Assembly: GCA_021770655.1 (NCBI GenBank)
Contig: JAETQO010000009.1
Span: 62,001 to 126,000, forward strand
DNA from: Ruminococcus sp.
GTDB taxonomy: Bacteria; Bacillota; Clostridia; Oscillospirales; Ruminococcaceae
Reading direction: 5' to 3'
Length of the DNA stretch: 64,000 nt
Of this stretch, positions 42,993 through 52,333 are shown piece after piece. Numbering within the stretch: the stretch's first letter is position 1; each line of letters opens with the position of its first letter. Under the pieces are notes generated by a model. It saw only the letters and a program-made list of their open reading frames with translations, was not told where the DNA came from and searched no databases. The position numbers were made by a program, and so were the translations under genes.

Positions 42993-43024
42993 TAAAAAAT
43001 CAGCCGCGCATAAAACACGGCTGA
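42993..43024 (-). terminator. Terminator after the fumarase beta gene
   Basis: ATCAGCCGTG and CGCGGCTGAT pair on the minus strand around TTTTATG with one wobble, followed by TTTTTTATG. Confidence 0.85.
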
Positions 43025-43056
43025 TAACAAATACATAGCTTTTACCGTTCCGAATA

Positions 43057-43614
43057 CTATACTCTGCAATACTCGGCTCTGCCGATACTGAAAATATCTC
43101 CGCCAAAGCAGTCGTCAGCAACTATAAGCGGAAAATCCTCCACATAAAGCTTCTTTACCGACTCACAGCCCAGATCCTCAAAAGCAACTACCTCGCAGGA
43201 TTTTATACAGTTGCAGGCAAGTGCGCCTGCTCCGCCTACGGCGCAAAGATACACCGCACCGTTTTTAACAACAGCGTCTCTTACCTCCTGTGAGCGTTCA
43301 CCCTTACCGATCATTCCGCCAAGACCCAGATCAAGAAGCCTCGGAGCAAATCTGTCCATTCTTCCCGAAGTGGTGGGACCGCAGGAGCCGATAGGTTTTC
43401 TCTCCGGTGCAGGTGTCGGACCGGCATAGTAGATCACTGCGTTCTCCAAGGGTATAGGAAGTTCCTTCCCCTCGTCAAGCAAAGCATTGAATCTTTTATG
43501 GGCGGCGTCCCTTGCGGTATAGACCGTTCCGGTAAGCAGGATCTTATCTCCGCACCGAAACTCTCCGCTTCTGGCTTTAAGCTCCTCGGAACGTACTTTT
43601 TTTATTTCAGACAT
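43057..43614 (-). CDS. Fe-S fumarate hydratase / tartrate dehydratase, beta subunit
   Basis: A 185-residue protein of the class I fumarase C-terminal (beta) family: ILLTGTVYTARDAAHKRF, YYAGPTPAPERKPIGSCG, PTTSGRMDRFAP and MIGKGERS. The beta subunit works with an alpha subunit that carries the [4Fe-4S] cluster ligands. No alpha gene lies next to it; upstream is a DivIVA-like gene ten bases away, and downstream is a terminator. The alpha gene is presumably elsewhere in the genome. Fumarate versus tartrate cannot be told apart. Confidence 0.88.
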   Translation of the reverse strand: MSEIKKVRSEELKARSGEFRCGDKILLTGTVYTARDAAHKRFNALLDEGKELPIPLENAVIYYAGPTPAPERKPIGSCGPTTSGRMDRFAPRLLDLGLGGMIGKGERSQEVRDAVVKNGAVYLCAVGGAGALACNCIKSCEVVAFEDLGCESVKKLYVEDFPLIVADDCFGGDIFSIGRAEYCRV

Positions 43615-43624
43615 TGTCTATCTA

Positions 43625-44545
43625 TTACTCCTCGTCGTCCTGAACCAAAGCCAGACCGTCGTCGATAAGATCTCTTGCAGTATTTACCGCACCTATGCTG
43701 TTTCCGTACAGATCGTTAAGAGAAGTAACAAGCTGTTGAACAGTATCGCTGAGAGTTGTGAACTGCGTCTTAACAGACTCTCTCAGATCAGCGGACTGCG
43801 CTCTGATATTCTTAGCCTCGGACTTAGCGTCACTCAATACTTTTGCAGCCTCAGCGTTAGCATTGGCAGTAACCTCTTCTGCCTGCTTATTTGCCGCGCT
43901 TGTTACAGCATCAGCCTCCTGCTTAGCGGCGGCAGTCATAGCGGCCGCACTTGACTTAGCTGTCTGAAGAGTTGTATCCGCCTCAGTCTGAGCATTTGTA
44001 ACAAGCTTCTGAGCCTGAGCGTTTGCGTCGGCAAGAACCTGATCCTGGAGCTGTTTAGCCTCATCTTCCATTTGCTTTGCCGCCTTTTTGGCTTCCTGAA
44101 CCACCTTATTAGCTGTATTCTGAGCCTCGATAAATACGCTTCCAAGGTCAAAGCTCGGCGTAGCAGAGCCTGCGTTTGCCTCGGCAGCGTCCAATTTATC
44201 CTTAAGATCCTCGATCTCCTGTTTCTGCTTTTCGATCTCAGCGTCCTTTTCGGAAACCTGCTGTTCATAGTCGGCGATACGAACCTTCATTGTATCGGTA
44301 TTAGCCATAAGTTCAGCGATCTTGTTCTTAGCTTCCTCGACCTTTTTCTCAAGCTCTTTCTTGCCCTCGAAATCCTTCTGCTGAGCGCCGCCTTGTTTTT
44401 CAAGACGTTCTATAGTTTCATTCTGGTCGTTTACCTGAGCTTCCAAAGTATAAATTTTAGAAGTAAGGTCGTCTACATAAGCAAGAACGTCCTGCTTATC
44501 GAATCCTCCGACTCTTACTGTTCTTAAATAACCGTTGCTAGCCAT
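43625..44545 (-). CDS. DivIVA-domain coiled-coil protein
   Basis: A 306-residue protein with an N-terminal DivIVA-like membrane-binding start (GYLRTVRVGGFDKQDVLAYV) and a long coiled coil (about 30-110, then a second through about 280). The middle and C-terminus are Ala/Gln/Lys-rich. Such proteins mark negatively curved membrane at poles and septa. GGAGGGATTTGAA precedes the ATG at 44545, so the longer frame to 44581 is not used. It lies 380 bases after ftsZ with its own promoter at 44705. Confidence 0.85.
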   Translation of the reverse strand: MASNGYLRTVRVGGFDKQDVLAYVDDLTSKIYTLEAQVNDQNETIERLEKQGGAQQKDFEGKKELEKKVEEAKNKIAELMANTDTMKVRIADYEQQVSEKDAEIEKQKQEIEDLKDKLDAAEANAGSATPSFDLGSVFIEAQNTANKVVQEAKKAAKQMEDEAKQLQDQVLADANAQAQKLVTNAQTEADTTLQTAKSSAAAMTAAAKQEADAVTSAANKQAEEVTANANAEAAKVLSDAKSEAKNIRAQSADLRESVKTQFTTLSDTVQQLVTSLNDLYGNSIGAVNTARDLIDDGLALVQDDEE

Positions 44546-44704
44546 TTCAAATCCCTCCACAGTTTTCTGATTTATATTCATTATACTATAAATTTAATAA
44601 TTTTTCAACAGATTTGAGACACTTTTATAAATTTCATTATTCCGTACAAAAGAAATGCAGAAATTTATACAAATTGTCTTAATTGTTAATCTGTCATTAC
44701 ATTT

Positions 44705-44733
44705 ATTATAGCAAATATTCATTTCGATTTCAA
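44705..44733 (-). promoter_or_regulatory. Promoter of the DivIVA-like gene
   Basis: TTGAAA (44728-44733) and TATAAT (44705-44710) on the minus strand are 17 bases apart, about 160 bases before the start codon. Confidence 0.85.
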
Positions 44734-44880
44734 GTGTTTTATGAAATTTTTATGCCGCCTATCCTTTTTAGAAATCCGTCTGCCAAGTGTTTTCATATAC
44801 TCTGAAACAACATTGCACCGAATCCGCAAAAATCTCCGAATCGGTTGAGTCCTCTGAAAACGTTTTCCCGCATTGTACAG

Positions 44881-44920
44881 TAAAGGCGAAGACAGCTGAA
44901 CTGCATTCGCCTTAAACGAT
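44881..44920 (-). terminator. Likely terminator of ftsZ
   Basis: AAGGCGAA and TTCGCCTT pair exactly on the minus strand just after the ftsZ stop, with a short TTTACTG tail. The T tract is weak and the loop is long. Confidence 0.5.
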
Positions 44921-44925
44921 CTTAT

Positions 44926-46044
44926 TTACTTATTCTTGAAAATATTGAAAATATCATCATAATAATTCGGATTATCTGCGGCCTTTACGCCTGCCTTATG
45001 CATTGCCTCGGCATCCGCCTTAGCGTCATCAGGCTTCTTTGTAAAGCTTGCAGTGAACGGAGACTTAGGAGCCTCCGGAGCATCGTCTCTGTCGATAAAA
45101 TCAGCTGCGATAACCGTAACGTCCATAGCGTCCTTGGTATCAGGATTTGTTCCGTTACCGAAGATTATCTCCGCTCCGTCGTCGGCGGCGTCTGCAATAG
45201 CGCCTGTAAGTTCGTCCATATCGCTGATAAGCAGATCGTCGGACATTGTAACGTTAACGATAAGTCTTCTCGCACCCTTGATCGAAGTTTCAAGCAGGTC
45301 GGAAGAAATAACCTGGTTAACAATATCCTGAACCTTATCCTTGCCCTCGCCGTGGCCGATAGCAATGTGCGCTCTGCCTGCGCCCTTAAGAATAGTAGTT
45401 ACATCGGCAAAGTCAACATTGATCTCGTCATGTCTTGTGATGATCTCCGCAATAGCGATAACGTCGGTTTTGAGAACCTCATCGGCAATAGCGTATGACT
45501 GTTTCATAGTCAATCTCATCTCGCTTGTGATAAGATTCTGGTTAGGAATAACGATAAGAGCGTCAACGTGCTGAACAAGAGCCTCAATACCCTTTTCAGC
45601 CCTTTCCATTTTCTTTGCACCCTCAAACTTGAAAGGCTTAGTTACGACTGCAATGGTAAGCTTGTCAAGCGACTGAGCGATCTCCGCAACAACAGGAGCC
45701 GCACCCGTACCTGTTCCGCCGCCCATACCGGCAGTGATAAATACCATATCCGCATCAGCGATAGCCTCGGAGATTTCCTCCTTGCTTTCCTGAGCGGAAG
45801 CCTCGCCGATCTCAGGCTTAGCGCCTGCTCCAAGACCATGGGTAAGCTTTGCGCCTATCTGAATCTGTCTGTTAGCCGCTGATTTTTTAAGAGCCTGAAT
45901 ATCTGTATTAACAGCGATGTATTCAACGTTTCCCTCAATGCCCGCCTGTGCTATGCAGTTAAGGGCGTTTCCGCCGCCGCCGCCGACACCGATGACCTTG
46001 ATCTTTGCGCCTACAACCGGCTCCTCAACATACTCGTAACCCAT
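44926..46044 (-). CDS. ftsZ: Cell-division GTPase FtsZ
   Basis: A 372-residue tubulin-like GTPase that forms the Z ring. The tubulin signature GMGGGTGTGAAPVVAEIA is intact (about residue 106), with VIGVGGGGGNALN at the start, the T7 loop in VDFADVTTIL and a variable acidic C-terminal linker ending PNYYDDIFNIFKNK. The terminal peptide is the likely site for FtsA/SepF-type anchors. A consensus promoter with 17-base spacing lies 140 bases upstream (46178-46206), so it is transcribed apart from the cell-wall genes. Confidence 0.97.
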   Translation of the reverse strand: MGYEYVEEPVVGAKIKVIGVGGGGGNALNCIAQAGIEGNVEYIAVNTDIQALKKSAANRQIQIGAKLTHGLGAGAKPEIGEASAQESKEEISEAIADADMVFITAGMGGGTGTGAAPVVAEIAQSLDKLTIAVVTKPFKFEGAKKMERAEKGIEALVQHVDALIVIPNQNLITSEMRLTMKQSYAIADEVLKTDVIAIAEIITRHDEINVDFADVTTILKGAGRAHIAIGHGEGKDKVQDIVNQVISSDLLETSIKGARRLIVNVTMSDDLLISDMDELTGAIADAADDGAEIIFGNGTNPDTKDAMDVTVIAADFIDRDDAPEAPKSPFTASFTKKPDDAKADAEAMHKAGVKAADNPNYYDDIFNIFKNK

Positions 46045-46177
46045 AATAGAACTCCTCCTAAAAGCGAATTTTCATACTTCTCCGTATTTTTACATAATAA
46101 TTTATCAGATTCGTCATAAAATTATCAGACCCGACATGCACATCGCCGAAAAACGGCGTATCCGCACATAAATAGAT

Positions 46178-46206
46178 ATACTAATATATTATCACACTTT
46201 TGTCAA
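46178..46206 (-). promoter_or_regulatory. Promoter of ftsZ
   Basis: TTGACA (46201-46206) is perfect; a TAGTAT -10 (46178-46183) lies 17 bases downstream. A small CGCCG/CGGCG hairpin at 46144-46158 follows in the leader. Confidence 0.7.
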
Positions 46207-46322
46207 AAAGTAAAGCGCTTAAATGACGGCAATATAAATTTTTTATTAATTATCAATAAACCAACAAATTCTTCATCTATTTTTGTATATACTATACAAT
46301 TCCCGATAAACGCTTATATTTT

Positions 46323-47429
46323 TTACCAACCGTTGTTATTATAATCAGTATACCCGTCGGCGTTGTAACCGTCGGTATTTCCCGCATTGTAGCCGCCGTT
46401 GCCGTATTGATCATACCCGTTGTCATTATAGTCTGTATATCCGTCACCATAGTTCTGATCCTCATTGCCGGCAGTCTCTCCGTTATAATCCCCATAATTC
46501 TCCGTAGTCGTATCGCCGTAGCCGGCAGTATCGTCCGTACCTGCCGCCCAGCCGGTATTGTAGCTTACCTCGGCATCGGTCTGAACCGCACTGCTGTCCG
46601 GTACCGGCTCGGAAGACGATTCGCTTTCCTCCTCCGAGGAATCTCCGTACTCCTTAGGTATCGCCGAAATGCCGCTGTCCGCACCGTTATAAATAAGCGT
46701 TCCCTCATATCCGTCGCTGAGGCTCTCGTCGATCACCGCTTTAAGATAAGTAAGCTTATACTCCATATCTACGGAACTTCCCAAACGTATCTCTATCCTG
46801 CCGTCGTACATAAGCTTTATATCCGAACGTGTGGTCATATCGATGCTGTCGATATTTTCAAACTTCAGCTCCTCAAAGTCGGCTAAAAGCTCGGTAAGTA
46901 TATCTGCCTTAAAGGAATCCTCCGAAGAAATCTTCTCTCCCTGCTCCTTGCTTTTAAGCTCAAAGCCCTCTACAACAGGGATATTTCCTGTGACGCGCGG
47001 ATTTTTAGTTTCGAGGATTTTTCCCGAAGACGAAAGCACATAATAAGAGCCGTCATGCTCAATATCCGCCGCTTTTTCCGCCTCCGTACAGTTAATAACA
47101 AGCGTTGACGGAAATTTCTTCGTCACCTTCACGTCATCGATATAAACAAGCGTATCTTTGAGCCTTTTCTCCACAATATCCGTGTTGGTCCTTACAAGAT
47201 TCTGTCCGTTCTGTACGCCGCCTACTACAAGTATCTGTTCGTCCTCATAAAGAGTAACGCCCTGAATCTTTATAGCGGTAACGTTAAAGAAAAGAAACAT
47301 ACACAGCACAAGCAGCACCGCCGCCGCGAAGAATACGCAGGCAACATAAATGTTGCGCATATTCGCCGTGCCGTGCCGTGCCGCCGATCTGTTTTCATTC
47401 GTTTTGGTGTTTTTATATGTTTCCTTCAT
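46323..47429 (-). CDS. Division protein DivIB/FtsQ with a Gly/Tyr/Asn-rich tail
   Basis: A 368-residue single-pass membrane protein. The helix (about residues 29-49, VACVFFAAAVLLVLCMFLFF) is followed by a POTRA domain (ITAIKIQGVTLYEDEQILVVGG) and the FtsQ/DivIB beta domain. Residues about 270-368 form a low-complexity tail rich in Gly, Tyr, Asn and Asp (repeats of GYTDYN and NYGD), longer than usual for the family. It would act in the FtsB/FtsL divisome complex. It sits between murA and ftsZ, its usual place. Confidence 0.8.
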   Translation of the reverse strand: MKETYKNTKTNENRSAARHGTANMRNIYVACVFFAAAVLLVLCMFLFFNVTAIKIQGVTLYEDEQILVVGGVQNGQNLVRTNTDIVEKRLKDTLVYIDDVKVTKKFPSTLVINCTEAEKAADIEHDGSYYVLSSSGKILETKNPRVTGNIPVVEGFELKSKEQGEKISSEDSFKADILTELLADFEELKFENIDSIDMTTRSDIKLMYDGRIEIRLGSSVDMEYKLTYLKAVIDESLSDGYEGTLIYNGADSGISAIPKEYGDSSEEESESSSEPVPDSSAVQTDAEVSYNTGWAAGTDDTAGYGDTTTENYGDYNGETAGNEDQNYGDGYTDYNDNGYDQYGNGGYNAGNTDGYNADGYTDYNNNGW

Positions 47430-47508
47430 TTTTATCTTTCCTAACTCTGTTTATAATGCTCTCAAGGTAACGCCGAATTTGATACGCTTAGCGTTTATCG
47501 GCGCCGCC

Positions 47509-48768
47509 CTAATAATTTACCCGTTTTATCTTTCCTCCGAGACGTGAAAAAGTATCCTCTATATTTTCATAGCCACGGTCTATAAGCCTGATATTTGTAA
47601 GCGAGGTTTCTCCCTCAGCGGAAAGAGCCGCAACGGCAAGAGCCGCTCCTCCTCTGAGATCGGTAGCTCTTACGCTTGCGCCGTAGAGATTTTTCACTCC
47701 CTCAATAACGGCGACCTTTCCCTCCGCTTTTATGTCCGCGCCCATTCTTACAAGCTCGTCAACGTGACGGTATCGGTTTTCAAAAATATTTTCAACTATC
47801 ACGCTTGTGCCGCGCGCCTTTGTAAGCACCGCCATAACTATCGCCTGAGCGTCTGTGGGAAATCCCGGATAAGGCATAGTCCTTATGGTCTTTACCGCTC
47901 TGAGCGTTTTTTTCGCACTGATGAAAATTCTGTCCTCATAAGGGTACACCTGGCAACCTGCCTGCTCAAAAACAGGAATGACCGCCCTGACGTCGCCGAC
48001 TCTTGCGCCAAGCAGACTAAGCTCTCCTCCTGTTGCAGCGGCGGCTCCCATAAGGGTCGCTGTCACTATCCTGTCGGGCATAACAGAATACTCACAGCCG
48101 TGAAGTTTATCCACACCGCTGATGAATACCGTACCCGTTCCCGCCCCGCTCACCTTCGCGCCGCAGGCGTTCAGAAATCCCGCCAGATCTGATATTTCAG
48201 GTTCTCTTGCGGCGTTATATATCACCGTGTCGCCTTCGGCAAGCACTGCGGCAAGCATAATATTTTCCGTCGCCCCCACCGACGGAAACGACAGATTTAT
48301 TTTCGCACCCTTTAACCCTTTGGCGCAGGAGCAGTCGAGAACCCCGTATTCTTCCGATATCTTGACCCCCATTTGCCTTAGCGCCGAAATGTGCATATCT
48401 ATTGGTCTGGGACCCAGCTCACAGCCTCCCGGAAATGACAGTCTGCATTCGCCGGTGCGTCCCAATACGGCTCCCAGAAAAACGATCGAGGAACGCATTT
48501 CCCTCATAAGCTCGTCGGGAACAAAGGACTTATCCGCACCTGCCGAATTTACCGTAATGCTCCCCTTATCATACTCGCATTTACAGCCGATACAGGACAG
48601 TATCCTGCAAGCAGCAAACACGTCGGAAAGCGCCGGACAATTATGTAGCTTCGTCTCTCCGTCTGCCAGAACACACCCTGCAAGTAAAGGCAGAGCGCTG
48701 TTTTTGGCTCCCTGAACGCATACCTCTCCGCTCAGTTTATTACCACCCTGAATTATCAGCCGTTGCAT
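47509..48768 (-). CDS. murA: UDP-N-acetylglucosamine 1-carboxyvinyltransferase
   Basis: A 419-residue enzyme that transfers enolpyruvate to UDP-GlcNAc in the first committed step of peptidoglycan synthesis. The N-terminal GGNKLSGEVCVQGAKNSALP, the catalytic-loop cysteine in GGCELGPRPIDMHI (about residue 115), and GFPTDAQA are standard. The presence of Cys rather than Asp predicts sensitivity to fosfomycin (family knowledge). It lies between the 301-residue protein and divIB. Confidence 0.96.
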   Translation of the reverse strand: MQRLIIQGGNKLSGEVCVQGAKNSALPLLAGCVLADGETKLHNCPALSDVFAACRILSCIGCKCEYDKGSITVNSAGADKSFVPDELMREMRSSIVFLGAVLGRTGECRLSFPGGCELGPRPIDMHISALRQMGVKISEEYGVLDCSCAKGLKGAKINLSFPSVGATENIMLAAVLAEGDTVIYNAAREPEISDLAGFLNACGAKVSGAGTGTVFISGVDKLHGCEYSVMPDRIVTATLMGAAAATGGELSLLGARVGDVRAVIPVFEQAGCQVYPYEDRIFISAKKTLRAVKTIRTMPYPGFPTDAQAIVMAVLTKARGTSVIVENIFENRYRHVDELVRMGADIKAEGKVAVIEGVKNLYGASVRATDLRGGAALAVAALSAEGETSLTNIRLIDRGYENIEDTFSRLGGKIKRVNY

Positions 48769-48860
48769 AAGCGTCGCTCCTTTAAGTTACTTAAGCGGCA
48801 GTGCTTGCCGCCCTTGCCTTATCTTATGCAGTGAGCCTCAAAAAGGTTATGATGTCACTT

Positions 48861-49766
48861 CTATTTATTCAAATATATCTCAACAGCGTTTGAAACAGGC
48901 ATAAACGCAGGTATGCAGGGAATATATGTATTCTTACCTATCTTCTTCTCCATCGAGCAGGTAGAAAGTATCATTCCCGTAACGCAGTCGTCAAAGGTCT
49001 CGTCGGTCATATCCGTAACATTTACGAGAACCCTTACCGTTACCTCCTTGCTTGAGAATGCCGGTATCGTATCTCCGATGACCTCTCCCTCGCTGTTTGT
49101 GGTCAATGAAGTTGCATAGCATACCGCATTTTCATAATCCCCCGAAACACGGCTCACCTCATACTGAGGTATTTTTACTTCAAACGGCGTAGGATTTTTT
49201 ATATTGAAAACAATGTCCGCAAATCTGTAATTCTCGCTCTTTTCAGAGCTGAAAGCCTCCTCATTGTACACGGAGTAATTTGACAGCGCATAGGTCTTAA
49301 AGTCGGTCATACCCATAGTCTGGAATACGTCAGCATCATATTTTACCTTGCTTTTATCCGTATCGTTGGAGATAAACGGCGGAAAGAAAAATACCACCAG
49401 TAACACGATCGCAATGGAAATACATACCCACTTTACGATTGTTCCCCGCTTTACATATCCCTCTCCTACCTTAACTCCTTTTTTAAGACCTGTCGCCGCC
49501 TGTCTTGGTACTAAAGGCTGTTTGGGGATAAAATCGTCCTCGTCGTCCTCTTCCTCTTTATGAACGGTAGGATCATCGTAAAGCTTTGTGGCTCTGTCGA
49601 AATCGCCGCGCTTATTGAATTTTTCACCGCTGAATATCTGTTCGGCGGTTGCATTAACGCCCGTACCCAATTTTTTATCGCTGAGCTTTTTCAGCTTATC
49701 AATGTTCGGTACTTCGATGCTGTCCATAGACGCACGCTTATTGTACTGTCTGTAATTTTTATCCAT
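48861..49766 (-). CDS. Single-pass membrane protein in the division cluster, unknown
   Basis: A 301-residue protein. The first 110 residues are charged and disordered (KRASMDSIEVPNIDKLKKL, an acidic EEEDDEDDF patch), followed by one membrane helix (about 113-135, WVCISIAIVLLVVFFFPPFI) and a 165-residue outward domain of beta character (FNIKNPTPFEVKIPQYEVSR). It has no family I recognise. The topology (cytoplasmic N-tail, one helix, extracytoplasmic domain) and its place between murG and murA suggest a divisome or cell-wall accessory. GGGGCAAGGAAATTTC precedes the ATG. Confidence 0.65.
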   Translation of the reverse strand: MDKNYRQYNKRASMDSIEVPNIDKLKKLSDKKLGTGVNATAEQIFSGEKFNKRGDFDRATKLYDDPTVHKEEEDDEDDFIPKQPLVPRQAATGLKKGVKVGEGYVKRGTIVKWVCISIAIVLLVVFFFPPFISNDTDKSKVKYDADVFQTMGMTDFKTYALSNYSVYNEEAFSSEKSENYRFADIVFNIKNPTPFEVKIPQYEVSRVSGDYENAVCYATSLTTNSEGEVIGDTIPAFSSKEVTVRVLVNVTDMTDETFDDCVTGMILSTCSMEKKIGKNTYIPCIPAFMPVSNAVEIYLNK

Positions 49767-49820
49767 GAAATTTCCTTGCCCCTTAATAATCCGTTAAATC
49801 AAACACAAATTCCTATAAAT

Positions 49821-49901
49821 GCGCTGATCAAAGCGCAGCGTATCAAATTCAGCCGCATAGATTTCCCTGTTTGAACGGGGCGAATTTGATCTGATCAGCG
49901 C
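49821..49901. repeat. 81-bp palindromic element, intergenic copy
   Basis: GCGCTGATCAAA at the left pairs with a right end of TCTGATCAGCGC; the internal TATCAAATTCAGCCGC and TGTTTGAACGGGGCG match the copy at 28521-28601 closely. It lies between the unknown 301-residue protein and murG. Confidence 0.85.
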
Positions 49902-49921
49902 TTTCCTATAAAGCCCTCTGC

Positions 49922-51055
49922 TTATTTTCCCTTAATAAGCGGCTCCAATGCGCCGAAGATTCTGTCGTTTGTATCCGCAACATGAAGCTTTGCCGCGTTT
50001 TCGGAACATTCCCTCAGCTTTTTCGGATCTTCAATAAACTCTCTCACCGTTTTTATAAACAGCTCGTCCGTAAGATCCTTTTCTTCAATGACTACGCCTG
50101 CCCCTGCATTCTGCAAAACCATGCCGTTGTAATACTGATGATTTTCAGCGACCATTGGCGACGGGATAAGAACAGACGCTCTTCCCATTGCCTCAAGCTC
50201 TGCCAGCGAAGCCGCGCCGCACCTGGATATTACCAGATCTGCCGCCGCCATTGCCACAGGCATATTTATATAATCCTTGACGATAAGCCGTGGATTATCC
50301 TTTATCTTCACTCCCTGAGCCTCAAGCTTTTCGGCATAATCCTTATAGCCCGCATATGTTCCGTAGGAGTGGATATGATTTACTTTTATTCCGTTATCCT
50401 GATACCATTTTAACAGTTTTGCGATATGCTCGTTCAGCACTCTTGCGCCAAGACTTCCGCCTGTTGAAAGTACGCAGACCTCGTCCTTTGAAAATCCCAG
50501 CTTTTCTCTTGCCTCGGCTTTGGACATAGCGCTGAACTCACCCCTTACCGGAAGACCCGTAACAACGATATGCTTTGCGTCGGGGAGATATTTCTCCGCC
50601 TCCTTGACGGTAAGCATTACAACATCTGCGGATTTGGACAGTATCTTGTTTGTCACTCCCGGAAAAGCGTTCTGTTCATGAACAGCGGTCTTTATACCCA
50701 TTTTCGCCGCTTTTCTCACGATCGGCCCCGAAACGTAACCGCCGGTACCGATAACAAGATCGGGCTTGCAGTCTTTTATTATCTCTTTAGCCCTCCTGCC
50801 CGAAGCCGCCAAGCACCCTGCGGCGTGGACGTTTCTCTTTATATTCGTCCAGTTAGGTTTTCTCTGAAAGCCTTCTATCTTTATGGGATAAAATTTATAT
50901 CCCGCTTTCGGCACAAGTCTGGCCTCCAACTTTTCGGGATTTCCCGCAAAGCATATAACTGCGTCGGGATAATGTTCCTTTATGATCTCCGCAATAGCCA
51001 AGGCGGGATTGACATGACCTGCCGTACCGCCTCCCGCAAGCAAAACTCTGAGCAT
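49922..51055 (-). CDS. murG: Undecaprenyl-PP-MurNAc-pentapeptide GlcNAc transferase
   Basis: A 377-residue GT-B glycosyltransferase that makes lipid II from lipid I on the inner face of the membrane. The N-terminal LLAGGGTAGHVNPALAIAE, the STGGSLGARVLNE segment, ISRCGAASLAELEAMGRASV and LIPSPMVAENHQYYN are family hallmarks. The 81-bp repeat lies 20 bases after its stop. It follows ftsW by 22 bases. Confidence 0.96.
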   Translation of the reverse strand: MLRVLLAGGGTAGHVNPALAIAEIIKEHYPDAVICFAGNPEKLEARLVPKAGYKFYPIKIEGFQRKPNWTNIKRNVHAAGCLAASGRRAKEIIKDCKPDLVIGTGGYVSGPIVRKAAKMGIKTAVHEQNAFPGVTNKILSKSADVVMLTVKEAEKYLPDAKHIVVTGLPVRGEFSAMSKAEAREKLGFSKDEVCVLSTGGSLGARVLNEHIAKLLKWYQDNGIKVNHIHSYGTYAGYKDYAEKLEAQGVKIKDNPRLIVKDYINMPVAMAAADLVISRCGAASLAELEAMGRASVLIPSPMVAENHQYYNGMVLQNAGAGVVIEEKDLTDELFIKTVREFIEDPKKLRECSENAAKLHVADTNDRIFGALEPLIKGK

Positions 51056-51077
51056 AAAAACTACCTCTTTTATATAC

Positions 51078-52307
51078 TTATTTCTTCCTCGTACACTGCC
51101 TTGATATGTTCAGCATTATTCCCATTTCGGCAAGCTGAATAAGCAGAGCCGTTCCGCCGTAGCTGAAAAACGGAAGAGAGATTCCCGTGTTCGGGAAAGC
51201 GTTGCAGGCAACCATTATATTAAGCAGCGCCTGCGAACCGATCTGGATCGTAATACCCGCTCCCAACAGCATACCGAAACGATCCTTGCTGCACGAAGCG
51301 ATATAAAAGCCTCTCATTATAAACAGCACAAACAGCAGTACCACTACCATTGCGCCGACAAACCCAAGCTCCTCGCAGATAATAGAGAAAACGAAGTCAT
51401 TCTGCGCCTCCGGCAGATACAGATATTTCTGTCTTGACCCTCCGAATCCCAGTCCGAACCAGCCGCCCGAACCGATAGCAAGAAGTGATTCATAGGTCTG
51501 ATATGTAGAGCCTTTAGGATCGGATTCGGGATTTCTCCAGCTCTGGATTCTCTCATTGATGTAATCGAAACCCGAACCCGATGTCATTTTATAAATAAGG
51601 AACAAAACTCCGAAAGCGGCGCAAACGCCGATAAACTTCCAGAATGTCTTTTTCGGCATACCGCTTATAAACATCATGGATACGCCGATGATACCCACCA
51701 GCATTACCGCCGACATATGACGCTGAAGTACAAGCACTATTGCTACAGCGCCCATAATGACGGTAAAGGGAATGACGCAATACTTCCAGTCCTTGAATTT
51801 CGGAAAGTTCACCGACATTATGTATGCGAAAATAATTATGAACGCAACCTTCAAAAGCTCAGACGGCTGGAGGTTCAGCGGACCGATATAAAGCCACCGC
51901 CTTGCGCCCGCCGTTTCCACTCCGAAAAACGCCGTGTAAAGAGTCACCGCATATATCGCTCCGAAAATCAGATACGCCACCTTGGTGTTCTGAAAGAAAT
52001 GATAGTCGAGATAGGACATACCAAACATTGCCAAAAGGCCTATTCCCGCCGCTTCCATCTGCTTTTTTACATAATAATATCCGTCGTTATATTCACTCAG
52101 CCCCCATGCATAGCTGGCGGAGAACATCATAATGATGCCGAAAATCAGCAAAACCATTATAAGAATAAAGAAAGGCTTGTCGATCTCGCTGAGTATAAAT
52201 CTGAAATTAAGTTTTTTTCTTGCCTGTGCAACCGGTTGTTTAAGGGGAACGTGACTGTCATAAACGATACTTCCGTCCCGCTCTCGTCTTGGACCTCTGT
52301 TAGCCAA
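51078..52307 (-). CDS. ftsW: SEDS-family peptidoglycan polymerase FtsW
   Basis: A 409-residue SEDS protein with about ten membrane helices. Family features are FSASYAWGLSEYNDGYYYVKK, GARRWLYIGPLNLQPSELLKV, QRHMSAVMLV, and the conserved NAFPNTGISLPFFSYGGTAL near the end. As FtsW it polymerises septal glycan together with the PBP encoded upstream. The start is a TTG 8 bases after AGGAGGTTGTT; no ATG is better placed. Confidence 0.94.
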   Translation of the reverse strand: MANRGPRRERDGSIVYDSHVPLKQPVAQARKKLNFRFILSEIDKPFFILIMVLLIFGIIMMFSASYAWGLSEYNDGYYYVKKQMEAAGIGLLAMFGMSYLDYHFFQNTKVAYLIFGAIYAVTLYTAFFGVETAGARRWLYIGPLNLQPSELLKVAFIIIFAYIMSVNFPKFKDWKYCVIPFTVIMGAVAIVLVLQRHMSAVMLVGIIGVSMMFISGMPKKTFWKFIGVCAAFGVLFLIYKMTSGSGFDYINERIQSWRNPESDPKGSTYQTYESLLAIGSGGWFGLGFGGSRQKYLYLPEAQNDFVFSIICEELGFVGAMVVVLLFVLFIMRGFYIASCSKDRFGMLLGAGITIQIGSQALLNIMVACNAFPNTGISLPFFSYGGTALLIQLAEMGIMLNISRQCTRKK

Positions 52308-52333
52308 ACAAACAACCTCCTAACCAAAATAAT

